DNA from: an uncultured Planctomycetaceae bacterium | Lineage (GTDB): Bacteria > Planctomycetota > Planctomycetia > Pirellulales > Pirellulaceae | Assembly (NCBI GenBank): GCA_903927685.1 | Contig: CAIYOB010001156.1 | Location: 1-6,908, forward strand | DNA length: 6,908 nt | Reading direction: 5' to 3' | In this document: positions 1 to 6,795 of the stretch, one piece after another | How positions within the stretch are numbered: the stretch's first letter is position 1 | Layout of the letters: each line of letters starts with the position of its first letter | Notes under the pieces: model-generated | What the model was told of the DNA's origin: nothing | Databases searched by the model: none | Seen by the model: only the letters and a program-made list of their open reading frames with translations | Position numbers and translations under genes: made by a program

Positions 1-1740
1 AGTTCGTAGTGCGCCACCACGCCGGCTGGCGAGAGCACGTCGGTCGCGCGGTCACGCCAATCGTACTGGTAGAGCGTCGTGTAGTAATCGTTGGTGCCGG
101 AGCCGAAGTAGGCGCGGGACTCCGTCAGGTTGCCATCGGCATCGAAGACCGAACCGGCGACCTGAACCATGTTGTTGCCGGTGGCCTGGTTGCCGGTTGG
201 GTCGGTGTCCGTGGCCCCCGTGTCGTCGGTGCCGAGCCAGGTTTCGAGAACGTTGCCGCGGGCGTCGAAGACCACGCGCGTGATCGTGCCGTCCGGCGCG
301 ACCGTCTTGTTCTGCCGACCCTTCTGGGCGGCTCCGAACATTTCGTAGCCGTAGGTCGTCTGCTGGTAGTTCGCGACCGACGTGCCGCTGCCGGAACTCG
401 GGATATCGTCATACACCCGCGTCGAAACCAGCCGGGTCTTGCTGTACTGCGAGGTGGTCCAGGCGGTGTAGTCCGATTGCGAGATCGTGGCCGTGGCCAG
501 GTCGTCCAAATCGCCACTGTAGGCGGCTTGAATCCGCTCGGTCGTACGGCCGTCGCGGTCGGTCTTGGTGATCGAGACGGGGCCGACGATGGTGAAGTCG
601 TCCCAGGTTTCCGGCGCACTCTCCACGGCGTAGCCCTGCGCCGCACGGGTCTCGTGCGCGGCGTCATTGTAGACCGTCCAGCTGGCCGTGCGGACGCTGG
701 TCGGTGTGCCGTCGATGTCGGCGGCGTGCGCCGGGCCGAGACTCCGGGTCACCCGGCCGAAGGCATCGTACTGGTAATCCGTCGTCCGGTTCGCACCGCC
801 CGAGGCGAGCAGGGTCCAGCCGGTCGGAATAGTCAACTGAAGGGCATCCGCCGTGGTGTCGTCAAGGTCTTCGATGGTCTCTTGGAGCCGGCCGGTCAGC
901 GAATCGTACTCGCGGTACGTGACGCGCCCCAGTTCGTCCATCGTCCAGGCAAGATTGCCGCGGTCATCGAACCACTGGTTGCTGGTGGCGCTGGTCCCGG
1001 AACCGTTCTGATTGGTCTCGACTTCGGGCAGCGTGGTCGTTTGTTCCTGGACCTGGAAGGTGCCCGAGTACCAGCTGTGAGCGTAGGCGGTGGTCACCGC
1101 GCCGGTCCCGTCCTCGTTCGTGTAGACGGTCTGCTCGGCGACGGGATAGATCGTGCCGTCGCCGACCGTGCGGGCATAGAACGTGTAGGCCGCCAGCAGG
1201 ATCGGCCCACCCTGGGAACCGGGGGTCAGCCGTGCGGCGTCCTCGCCGTGGGCCACTGCCGTCTGGTACACGTAGCCTTGAACACCGCCTGCCGTGTCTT
1301 CGTCGATGTCCTGCGAAGTCGAAGCGTAGTATGTCGTCACTCGAAACAGGCCGGCCGTGTCGCTCAGGTACGGCGAGTCGCCGTCCGCGTAGTCGATCAG
1401 GTCGGGCAGGTCTTCGTCATAGTACACGCCGCTTTGCGCCACAAAGGCGGACGGCTCCGCGGTCAGCACCCGCCGCCCGTCGGCATCGTAGCGGTTATAA
1501 GTCAACGTGTGCGTCTGCGCGGCGGCGGCGTACAGGTCCGTGAGCAACGTCTGCCCCAGGTAGTTGACGTAGACCGTGCTCGTGGCGCCGTCCAGACGGG
1601 TCTCGATCGTCTTGCGGTCCCAATGATTGACGCTGCGGCTGTGGGTGCTGAGCGTGACCGCGTAGTCCGTTTCGTTGCTCTGGCCGAAGACCGTTCGTTC
1701 GCTCACGCGGCCGTCGGCATCGTACTCGTAGTAGAAGCAG
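1..1740 (-). repeat. RHS/YD-repeat series inside the giant gene
   Basis: YD-type motifs recur along this stretch: YEYDADGR (near 1735), YNRYDADGRR (near 1499), DDRGNLAW and DELGRVTYREYDSLTGR (near 975-890), YQYDAFGRVTR (near 776), DRDGRTTER (near 575), APDGTITR and FDARGNVLETW (near 312-245), then FDADGNLTESR and LYQYDWRDRATDV (near 155-40). They match the Tyr-Asp/Gly-Arg pattern of RHS repeats, which build a beta-cage in RHS and teneurin-type proteins. Spacing is irregular, as is common in planctomycete RHS proteins. The series continues past the window edge. Confidence 0.85.
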
Positions 1741-4700
1741 GTGTAGCCTGCGAGCGGATCGGAGGGACCATCGCCCGCGTTGGAGTTGTAGGGGTTGTCG
1801 GGATCACCGTAGACGGCGACGAAGGCGGCGTAGGCGTTGGGCAGCAGCACGCGTTTCAACCGATGGGCCGTGCTTGCGCCGGTGTAGTAACGGAAGTAAT
1901 TGATGTCGTCGCCCACCCACTGCTGGGCCGTGGCGTCCCAGTGCTGCGTGACGATCGTCTTCAAGTCGCCAGCCAGTCCGTAGGAGGCCCCGTAGCCGTA
2001 GTAGCTGTAGCTCTGCTTGCGGACGCTGACCCATTGGGAACTGGTGTCATCGTACTGCGAGAGCGTCAGAGTCTGGACGTGGTCGAGCCCATCGTCCGTG
2101 GTCACATACGTGAACTCTCGCTTCCAGTGCGCCTGCCCGGTGGGCGTGGTCTTGTCCAGGACTTCCGCGATTCGGCCGCCGATTCCGGTGTCGGTCCAGG
2201 CGGTCACCTGGATCGTGGCGCCACCGGGTTGCAGCCACCGGTACAAGCCGCCTTGGGGATGGTCCGTCTGGTCGTTGTCGAAGAACTCCAGCCGCGAACC
2301 GTCTTGCCGGGTGAGGATGAACAGGTCGTTGTCCCCGTCGTGAACGAGGGCGTCTTGACTGCCGTAGCGTGCCGTGTAGCTGCCGTCCTGCTCGGCATCG
2401 AACCACACGGTCTGCTCGGCGCCGAAGCGAGCGACCAGACTCTGCTCGCCGCCCACGAGCAACGGCAGTTCGTCGGCGTCACTCCAGCCGGGGCCAAAGC
2501 CCGTGTCCAGCGAGACCTCGCGACTGGCATAGGTCAGCCCCGCAACTCCGGCATTGCACGCCGAGGCAGCACCACTGCTTAGAATGGCAGGCATGCGCAT
2601 CACCGAGCCGCCAGAGGCTTCGGGCACGCCACAAGTTCCCCCGGCCCCGTCCATGCCAGCCCCGTCCCCGCCCGTTCCCCCGCCACTGCATTCGCAGGCG
2701 TTTTGGCAGGGAGCGTTCGCATCCAGACGCTGCAGAATGAACTGGTAGAGCCCTTCACAAAACTCTTCAGGATACTTGTCCGGATCGAAGGTCCACAGGT
2801 CGTAGGTCTGCTCGCCGATCGTGCCATCGACATGCCAGACTTCGATCACGCCGTCGGTTACGGTCGGCACGGATTGATCGTAGACCAGCCCCCGCACGGC
2901 CTGGAGAACCGCGGCTTGGGGCGACTCGGCAAAGAACCAGGAACGATCGAAAACAAAAACCTGTTCGGAACCCGAGGGCGGCGTGCCGCTGTCCCCGAAT
3001 ACCCGCACCCGGGCGTCGCGCGGCGAAAGCGCCTGAGCGGTCGCTGACGGCAGAACGGCTGGATAGTCATAGGCGGTCGAACCGGAACTGGGGGTCAAGT
3101 CCGGAAGGTAGCCACCCACGCCTCGGATGGCCGCCACGCGATACCATCCGGCCGTGTCCGGCACGCCCGGACCAGGCCCCGGCCCGGTGGTCACCATCCC
3201 GCCGTCATAAAATGCGTCGCGTTCTTGACCCTGGACCAGATACGTGGCCCGGCTTCTCAGATAATAGTCCGTCTCGGGCTGGAGGCCGGACAGCAGCGTC
3301 TGGGTGTCCGTCGTCCCGCCGTCCGCGATCGGGTAATAGCTGACCCCGTCGGTCGAAATCTCGAACGTCAGCGACGTGCTGCCAACTCCCAGGCCCGTCG
3401 AGTCCAGGAGGACCTCGCCGGCCGAGAGCGCCGCCGCGGTCCCCGCAATCCGCGTGCTTCCGTGCGTGACGACGCCACTGCCCGCGACGCCCAGGGTCGC
3501 CAGGTTGGTCAACGATCCGCTCAGCGTCAACTCGCCTTCCACCCGGAGCGTGCCCGCGCTGAGCGTGGCGTTGGCGAGCGAATTCTCGCCGCTCAGGATC
3601 AGTGTCCCAGAGCCCTCCTGACGGAGGTCGCCTTGCCCACTGATCGAATTGCTGACGGTCAACGTGTCGCTCCGCTCGAACAGCAGCACGCCATCCTGGC
3701 CGACCGCGACGGCTCCCGAACCCAGCGTTCCCGCAGTCCCGCCAGCGCCCACGCACAGTTCCCCGTCGCTGATGGTCGTGCCTTCCGTGTACGTGTTGCT
3801 GCCCGTCAGGACCAACATTCCCGAGCCTTGCTGCACCACGCCGAGGAATCCCGAAATGTCGTTGTCGGCCGTGACTTCATCGCTGCGGTTGAAGACGAGT
3901 TGCGCCGCACTCGACGACTCCTCATAGACCGTCACGCTGCCGGAACCAAGCGTGCCGCTCGTGCCTCCCGCGCCCAGCCGTAGCGTGACCCCGCTGTAAA
4001 TCGTGGTCTGGCCTGTGTACGTGTTGTCCCCGGTCAGCACGACCGTGCCCGCCGTTTGTGTCACCGTCCCACTGCCGGAGATTTCGTTCGCAATTGTCGC
4101 CGTGCCGCCGGGACTGAATACCAGTTCGCCGTTGTCCACAACGGTTCCGGAACCCAGCGACCCGTTGCTGGAACCGTCGCCCACTTGCAGCGTTCCGGCG
4201 GTGAGCGTGGTCCCGCCGCTGTAGCTGTTGCTCCCGCTCAACACCAGCGTGCCGCTGCCGATCTTGGCTACGGTCACCGTTCCCGAACCGTCCTGAATCA
4301 CGCCCGAGAACGTGCCCGGATAGTCCGAGGTATCCACCGTCAACGTCACCGCCCCCGCCACGCTTGACGTGACCAGTCCGCTGCCCCACAGGCCGTCCAG
4401 TGTGGCGCTGTACCCGCCCAGGTCCAGCGTGCCGTTGACTTCGGGGTCGCCTGGCAACGCCAGGGCGCTGCCCAGCCGGAGCGTGCTCTCGGCATTCACG
4501 GTGGCCAGGCCGGTGAACGTGTTGTTGCCGGTCAAGGTCAGTGTGCCCGTCCCCACCGTGGTCAGCGCCAACCGCCCCGCGCCATCCTGAATCAGGCCCG
4601 AGAACGTGCTCGACTGGCCGCTGGTATTCACGCTCAGCGTCGCCGGACCCGAGACGCCGGAGGTCACGATTCCTCGGCCCGACAGCCCGTTCACCGTAGC

Positions 4701-5375
4701 GCTGTAGCCGGCCAAGTCCAGGGTGCCGTTGACCTTGACCGTGCCGGCACCGGGACCGCTGGGCAGCGCATCCTGAGCCCCCAGTTGTAGCGTCGCGCCG
4801 CTTTGGATCGCCGTCGCCCCCGTGAACTGGGCGGCTGCACCCAAGACCAACACGCCGTTCCCGTTCTCGGTCAAGCTGCCGCTACCGGACACCGTCCCCG
4901 TAAACAACAACGGCCCGCCGACAATCGTGGCCCGAACGGCCCCGTTCAACGCGACGTCCGCCGCAATGGTCGCCCCGCCGGCCCCCGGGCCTAGGAAGAT
5001 CCGGTTGGTCACCGCGAGGCTGTTCCCTGCGATCGAGAAACCGCTCGACAGGAACGACAGCGAGCGGACGGATGTCCCGGCCGGAAGGTCGTTCTCGGTC
5101 TGCGCCGCCGACGTTCCTTGGAACACGAGCGAGTCATCGTCGCTGGGCACCACGCCCGAGTGCCAGTTGGCGGGATTCGACCAGAGCGGGTTGCCTCCGC
5201 CGCCCTCCCAGACGCACAGCGAAAGCATCGCCCGCTCTTCCAAGGGCTCAAAGAAAACCCGGTGACCCTTGCGCCGAGTACCCTCCCCGCGATGCTTTCC
5301 CTGTTTGCCAGGGCGTACCCAACCCAGCGCGCGGAGGATGCCCAATCGGTCCGCCAAATGTTGTCCCTTCCGCAT
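1..5375 (-). CDS. Giant LEPR-motif / PATR-repeat / RHS (YD-repeat) surface protein, 3' end beyond window
   Basis: One open frame of 1,791 complete codons runs from the ATG at 5375 to the window edge. In order: a basic N-terminus with FFEPLEERAMLSL (residues 41-53), matching the planctomycete LEPR-x-LL-type motif near the N-terminus of giant exported proteins; six autotransporter-associated beta-strand repeats (about 172-614), core pattern GSGTLVLTGxNTYTGxTT; an Fn3-like module (about 653-728) ending GLQPETDYYLRSRATY; the linker GPGPGPG (731-737); an unassigned region (738-935) with clustered cysteines and a Gly-rich linker; then RHS sequence from about 942. The RHS part opens with YASREVSLDTGFGPGW, includes GLAGDLKTIVTQHWD, and carries YD motifs such as YEYDADGR, YNRYDADGR and YQYDAFGR. 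PATR repeats form extracellular beta-helices, and RHS repeats form hollow beta-shells that often encase a variable C-terminal domain. Any such domain, and the RHS core motif, are outside the window. No autotransporter beta-barrel is seen. Likely surface-located or secreted; adhesion, competition or toxin delivery are all possible. Family content is firm, the function is not. Confidence 0.93.
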   Translation of the reverse strand, partial: MRKGQHLADRLGILRALGWVRPGKQGKHRGEGTRRKGHRVFFEPLEERAMLSLCVWEGGGGNPLWSNPANWHSGVVPSDDDSLVFQGTSAAQTENDLPAGTSVRSLSFLSSGFSIAGNSLAVTNRIFLGPGAGGATIAADVALNGAVRATIVGGPLLFTGTVSGSGSLTENGNGVLVLGAAAQFTGATAIQSGATLQLGAQDALPSGPGAGTVKVNGTLDLAGYSATVNGLSGRGIVTSGVSGPATLSVNTSGQSSTFSGLIQDGAGRLALTTVGTGTLTLTGNNTFTGLATVNAESTLRLGSALALPGDPEVNGTLDLGGYSATLDGLWGSGLVTSSVAGAVTLTVDTSDYPGTFSGVIQDGSGTVTVAKIGSGTLVLSGSNSYSGGTTLTAGTLQVGDGSSNGSLGSGTVVDNGELVFSPGGTATIANEISGSGTVTQTAGTVVLTGDNTYTGQTTIYSGVTLRLGAGGTSGTLGSGSVTVYEESSSAAQLVFNRSDEVTADNDISGFLGVVQQGSGMLVLTGSNTYTEGTTISDGELCVGAGGTAGTLGSGAVAVGQDGVLLFERSDTLTVSNSISGQGDLRQEGSGTLILSGENSLANATLSAGTLRVEGELTLSGSLTNLATLGVAGSGVVTHGSTRIAGTAAALSAGEVLLDSTGLGVGSTSLTFEISTDGVSYYPIADGGTTDTQTLLSGLQPETDYYLRSRATYLVQGQERDAFYDGGMVTTGPGPGPGVPDTAGWYRVAAIRGVGGYLPDLTPSSGSTAYDYPAVLPSATAQALSPRDARVRVFGDSGTPPSGSEQVFVFDRSWFFAESPQAAVLQAVRGLVYDQSVPTVTDGVIEVWHVDGTIGEQTYDLWTFDPDKYPEEFCEGLYQFILQRLDANAPCQNACECSGGGTGGDGAGMDGAGGTCGVPEASGGSVMRMPAILSSGAASACNAGVAGLTYASREVSLDTGFGPGWSDADELPLLVGGEQSLVARFGAEQTVWFDAEQDGSYTARYGSQDALVHDGDNDLFILTRQDGSRLEFFDNDQTDHPQGGLYRWLQPGGATIQVTAWTDTGIGGRIAEVLDKTTPTGQAHWKREFTYVTTDDGLDHVQTLTLSQYDDTSSQWVSVRKQSYSYYGYGASYGLAGDLKTIVTQHWDATAQQWVGDDINYFRYYTGASTAHRLKRVLLPNAYAAFVAVYGDPDNPYNSNAGDGPSDPLAGYTCFYYEYDADGRVSERTVFGQSNETDYAVTLSTHSRSVNHWDRKTIETRLDGATSTVYVNYLGQTLLTDLYAAAAQTHTLTYNRYDADGRRVLTAEPSAFVAQSGVYYDEDLPDLIDYADGDSPYLSDTAGLFRVTTYYASTSQDIDEDTAGGVQGYVYQTAVAHGEDAARLTPGSQGGPILLAAYTFYARTVGDGTIYPVAEQTVYTNEDGTGAVTTAYAHSWYSGTFQVQEQTTTLPEVETNQNGSGTSATSNQWFDDRGNLAWTMDELGRVTYREYDSLTGRLQETIEDLDDTTADALQLTIPTGWTLLASGGANRTTDYQYDAFGRVTRSLGPAHAADIDGTPTSVRTASWTVYNDAAHETRAAQGYAVESAPETWDDFTIVGPVSITKTDRDGRTTERIQAAYSGDLDDLATATISQSDYTAWTTSQYSKTRLVSTRVYDDIPSSGSGTSVANYQQTTYGYEMFGAAQKGRQNKTVAPDGTITRVVFDARGNVLETWLGTDDTGATDTDPTGNQATGNNMVQVAGSVFDADGNLTESRAYFGSGTNDYYTTLYQYDWRDRATDVLSPAGVVAHYE
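3535..4862 (-). repeat. Six PATR-type beta-strand repeats inside the giant gene
   Basis: Six copies of a core close to GSGTLVLTGxNTYTGxTTxxxGTLxLG begin at 4862, 4553, 4259, 4055, 3827 and 3614. Successive spacings are 103, 98, 68, 76 and 71 residues. The first two intervals share an extra block (NGTLDLGGYSAT followed by FSGVIQDGSG). The last three intervals instead carry GTLGSG-x-V-x-V and I-x-N/S-x-ISG-x-G blocks. This matches the autotransporter-associated beta-strand repeat, predicted to stack as a right-handed beta-helix on the outer face of the cell. The sixth copy is the most diverged (ENSLANATL in place of NTYTGGTT). Confidence 0.85.
4148..4735 (-). repeat. 294-bp in-frame tandem duplication within the PATR region
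   Basis: Two neighbouring units are offset by exactly 294 bases (98 codons). VNGTLDLAGYSATVNGLSG in the first matches VNGTLDLGGYSATLDGLWG in the second, and both continue to TFSG-[LI/VI]-QDG and a PATR core. The DNA is also alike (for example the shared bases at 4725-4733 and 4431-4439). The spacing is certain; the outer limits of each copy are approximate. Confidence 0.7.
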
Positions 5376-5382
5376 CGCCATG

Positions 5383-5390
5383 CCCCCCTT
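5383..5390 (-). promoter_or_regulatory. Ribosome binding site of the giant PATR/RHS gene
   Basis: AAGGGGGG on the minus strand is a purine-rich Shine-Dalgarno-like tract. Two in-frame ATGs follow, at 5381-5379 and 5375-5373. The first is only one base from the tract and the second is seven bases away, the usual distance, so the second ATG is the better start. The two choices differ by two residues. Confidence 0.6.
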
Positions 5391-5428
5391 GTTCAGTTGG
5401 ACCCAACGACCATCGAAAGTGCAGCTAG

Positions 5429-5457
5429 ATTTGACCCCTCCAGACAACCGTTGTCAA
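5429..5457 (-). promoter_or_regulatory. Putative sigma70-type promoter of the giant PATR/RHS gene
   Basis: On the minus strand a perfect -35 hexamer TTGACA (5457-5452) is followed by a 17-base spacer and a -10-like hexamer TCAAAT (5434-5429; four of six consensus bases). Transcription would start near 5422 and leave a leader of about 45-50 bases before the chosen start codon, which fits the ribosome binding site position. Housekeeping promoters in planctomycetes are poorly characterised, so the match to the E. coli consensus is suggestive only. Confidence 0.45.
5443..5455. promoter_or_regulatory. Palindrome overlapping the -35 box (candidate operator)
   Basis: GACAAC-C-GTTGTC is a perfect inverted repeat with 6-bp arms and a single-base centre. 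It covers four bases of the TTGACA -35 hexamer and part of the spacer, where a bound dimeric repressor would block RNA polymerase. No regulator gene is visible in the window. A 13-bp palindrome can occur by chance, so the regulatory role is inference. Confidence 0.35.
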
Positions 5458-5563
5458 CACCGAACCGTTTATTTCTTGGGGCATTCGAGCTAAACCATAG
5501 GTGGCAGAGGCTGCAGATTGGGGCAGCGAGGGGCGGCGGCGTCTTCGCATCAGGCCGGGGAGG

Positions 5564-6496
5564 CTAAGGGGGGGCTGACTGGCGGGGCATTCGGTTGCCG
5601 CCTAACGTCGTGTGGGTGGGTTGTGTGCCCTTGGTCAGCTTTCTTGCCATGTCGTCCGCTCGCGGCGGATCGTGTGTGACGAGGCGGAATACGCCGCCGT
5701 CCGCATCTTCCGCGTCGGGACTCATGTACTCCAACGTCCCCACGATCTGCCCGTACTCGGTGAACACCGTCCGTTCCGTCAGCCGCTGCTGGCAAGCCTT
5801 GGCCACGCCAAAGTCGATGATCTTGGGCACGGCCCGGTCGTCATACTCGGCCACCATCACGTTCGACGGCTTGAGGTCGCGGTGGATGATGCCCTTCTGG
5901 TGCGCGTGCTGGACCGCCTGGCAGACTTGCACGAACAGTCCCAGCCGCGCCCGGGGCGAGAGCTGCTTCTCGTCACAGTACTGGGTAATTGGCAGCCCCT
6001 TGACCAACTCCATCACAAAGTACGGCCGCCCGCCGTCCGTTGTGCCGGCATCCAACACCCGGGCGATGTGCGGATGGTCCATCAGCGACAGCGCCTGCCG
6101 CTCGGCCTCAAAGCGGGCCACCACCTGCCGCGTGTCCATCCCCGGCTTGATGATCTTCAGCGCCACGCGCCGCTCGACCGGCTCGTGCTGCTCGGCCATG
6201 AAGACCACGCCCATGCCCCCTTCGCCGATCTGCTGCAGTAGCTTGTACGGCCCGATTTGGGCGCCGAGCCGCTCGCCGACGGGCGAATCGAGGGTCGACG
6301 AGTCGGCGACGGCGACGGGCGAAAACTCCAGAAAACTCGCATGTTCGTCGTACGCTTGTAGCAGTTTCTGAATTCGCTGCTTCAGCTCGGCGTTTTCGCC
6401 GCAGACCCGGCGCAGGTACGCCTCGCGCGCGTCGCCTGCGGGGATCTTCCGCGCGCCCTCAAAGTACGTTTGCTCCGCCAAGCCACTTTCCTCCAT
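5564..6496 (-). CDS. Hanks-type Ser/Thr protein kinase, truncated within the activation segment
   Basis: A predicted protein of 310 residues. Residues 1-60 are a helical N-terminal region (MEESGLAEQTYFEGARK, later LKQRIQKLLQAYDEHASFLE) typical of planctomycete kinases. The kinase domain begins near residue 82: glycine loop GEGGMGVV (91-98), ATP-binding Lys114 in ALKIIKPG, helix-C Glu132 in FEAERQAL, catalytic loop HRDLKPSN (205-212), DFG (228-230), then GTLEYMSP (253-260). After Pro260 the normal continuation (SPEQA, the aspartate-containing helix F, the C-lobe) is missing. It is replaced by a 50-residue tail starting DAEDADGGVFRLVTHDPPR that I cannot assign. Neither other frame supplies the lost C-lobe nearby. 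No membrane segment or WD40/TPR region follows, although family members usually have several hundred more residues. I chose the ATG at 6496-6494 because family-like sequence starts there; a TTG at 6595 would add 33 unrelated residues. ATP-binding and catalytic residues are intact, but folding and activity without a C-lobe are doubtful, so this may be a decaying gene. The family is certain; functionality is not. Confidence 0.85.
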   Translation of the reverse strand: MEESGLAEQTYFEGARKIPAGDAREAYLRRVCGENAELKQRIQKLLQAYDEHASFLEFSPVAVADSSTLDSPVGERLGAQIGPYKLLQQIGEGGMGVVFMAEQHEPVERRVALKIIKPGMDTRQVVARFEAERQALSLMDHPHIARVLDAGTTDGGRPYFVMELVKGLPITQYCDEKQLSPRARLGLFVQVCQAVQHAHQKGIIHRDLKPSNVMVAEYDDRAVPKIIDFGVAKACQQRLTERTVFTEYGQIVGTLEYMSPDAEDADGGVFRLVTHDPPRADDMARKLTKGTQPTHTTLGGNRMPRQSAPP

Positions 6497-6795
6497 CTCG
6501 TCAACCACACCCCAAGTTCCGTTCCATTCCAGACGCGTCCACCGCCCGTCTAACAGTGCGAGATTCCGCTGCCGTTTCCCCGACGCATAAATCAAAAAAT
6601 TCAGAATTGTTTATGCGTTATCAGATTCCAGCCGCTGCAGAGAACCGGGTTTTGCCAGACAGGACAAAGACACATAAAAGATCGTCAATGCATTGCTATA
6701 GGGCAAGGGCTCGCCGGCGTTTTGGGCGGACAGGCGGATGAGAATATCTCGTGCCTGGGCGTTTGGTGATCCCGCGGCGGCATCCGGACAGCGCT
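6497..6795 (-). other. Spacer between sigma factor and kinase
   Basis: About 300 bases without a convincing gene. A TTG-started frame of 62 codons (6799-6611) overlaps the sigma factor stop codon, but it has no visible ribosome binding site and no family I recognise. The kinase frame stays open upstream to a TTG at 6595, but the extra 33 residues look unlike kinase N-termini of this type. The stretch from about 6585 to 6700 is clearly richer in A and T than the rest of the window, as expected for a regulatory spacer, and it contains the inverted repeat listed separately. I did not find a convincing -35/-10 pair for the kinase here. Confidence 0.5.
6583..6618. repeat. 9-bp inverted repeat enclosing an 11-bp palindrome
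   Basis: The left arm ACGCATAAA (6583-6591) is the exact reverse complement of the right arm TTTATGCGT (6610-6618), separated by 18 bases. Inside the loop, AATTC-A-GAATT (6598-6608) is a second perfect palindrome with a single-base centre. It lies between the sigma factor and the kinase, about 90 bases upstream of the chosen kinase start. It could be an operator for a dimeric regulator, a hairpin in the transcript, or a weak terminator. It has a run of six A (6594-6599; T on the minus strand) inside the loop, but no T-tract after the stem, which argues against a standard intrinsic terminator. The palindromy is seen directly; the function is inference. Confidence 0.5.

Larger units (their letters stand above)
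5376..5563 (-). other. Intergenic region between kinase and giant PATR/RHS gene
   Basis: This stretch of 188 bases has no gene I can support. The giant gene's frame meets a TGA at 5456-5454, so its start must lie below that point. The region holds a promoter-like pair, a palindrome and a ribosome binding site, listed separately. I see no GC-rich hairpin followed by a T-run after the kinase stop, so no intrinsic terminator is evident. Confidence 0.6.

Noticed and set aside
9..2582. An open frame of 857 codons on the plus strand
   Set aside because: It is codon-for-codon antisense to the RHS region, in the same register. Its protein is an Arg/Val/Gly-rich sequence with no domain, and the minus-strand frame gives clear YD repeats. 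It is open because of GC-rich codon use on the opposite strand.
3205..4389. Minus-strand open frames in another register over the PATR region (Arg/Gly/His-rich)
   Set aside because: They are shadows of the Gly/Thr/Ser-rich repeat coding frame; the repeat frame is continuous and has clear PATR motifs.
5563..5716. A simple frameshift as the cause of kinase truncation
   Set aside because: I translated the two other minus-strand frames directly after the breakpoint. Neither shows SPEQ, helix F or other C-lobe motifs, so the C-lobe sequence is absent and not merely out of frame.
5595..6371. Plus-strand open frames opposite the kinase
   Set aside because: The minus strand encodes unmistakable kinase motifs; the plus-strand products (Ser/Arg/Cys-rich) resemble nothing known.
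6497..6595. Upstream extension of the kinase to a TTG start
   Set aside because: The extra 33 residues do not resemble kinase N-termini, the codon is a weak start, and the ATG at 6496 coincides with the beginning of family-like sequence.
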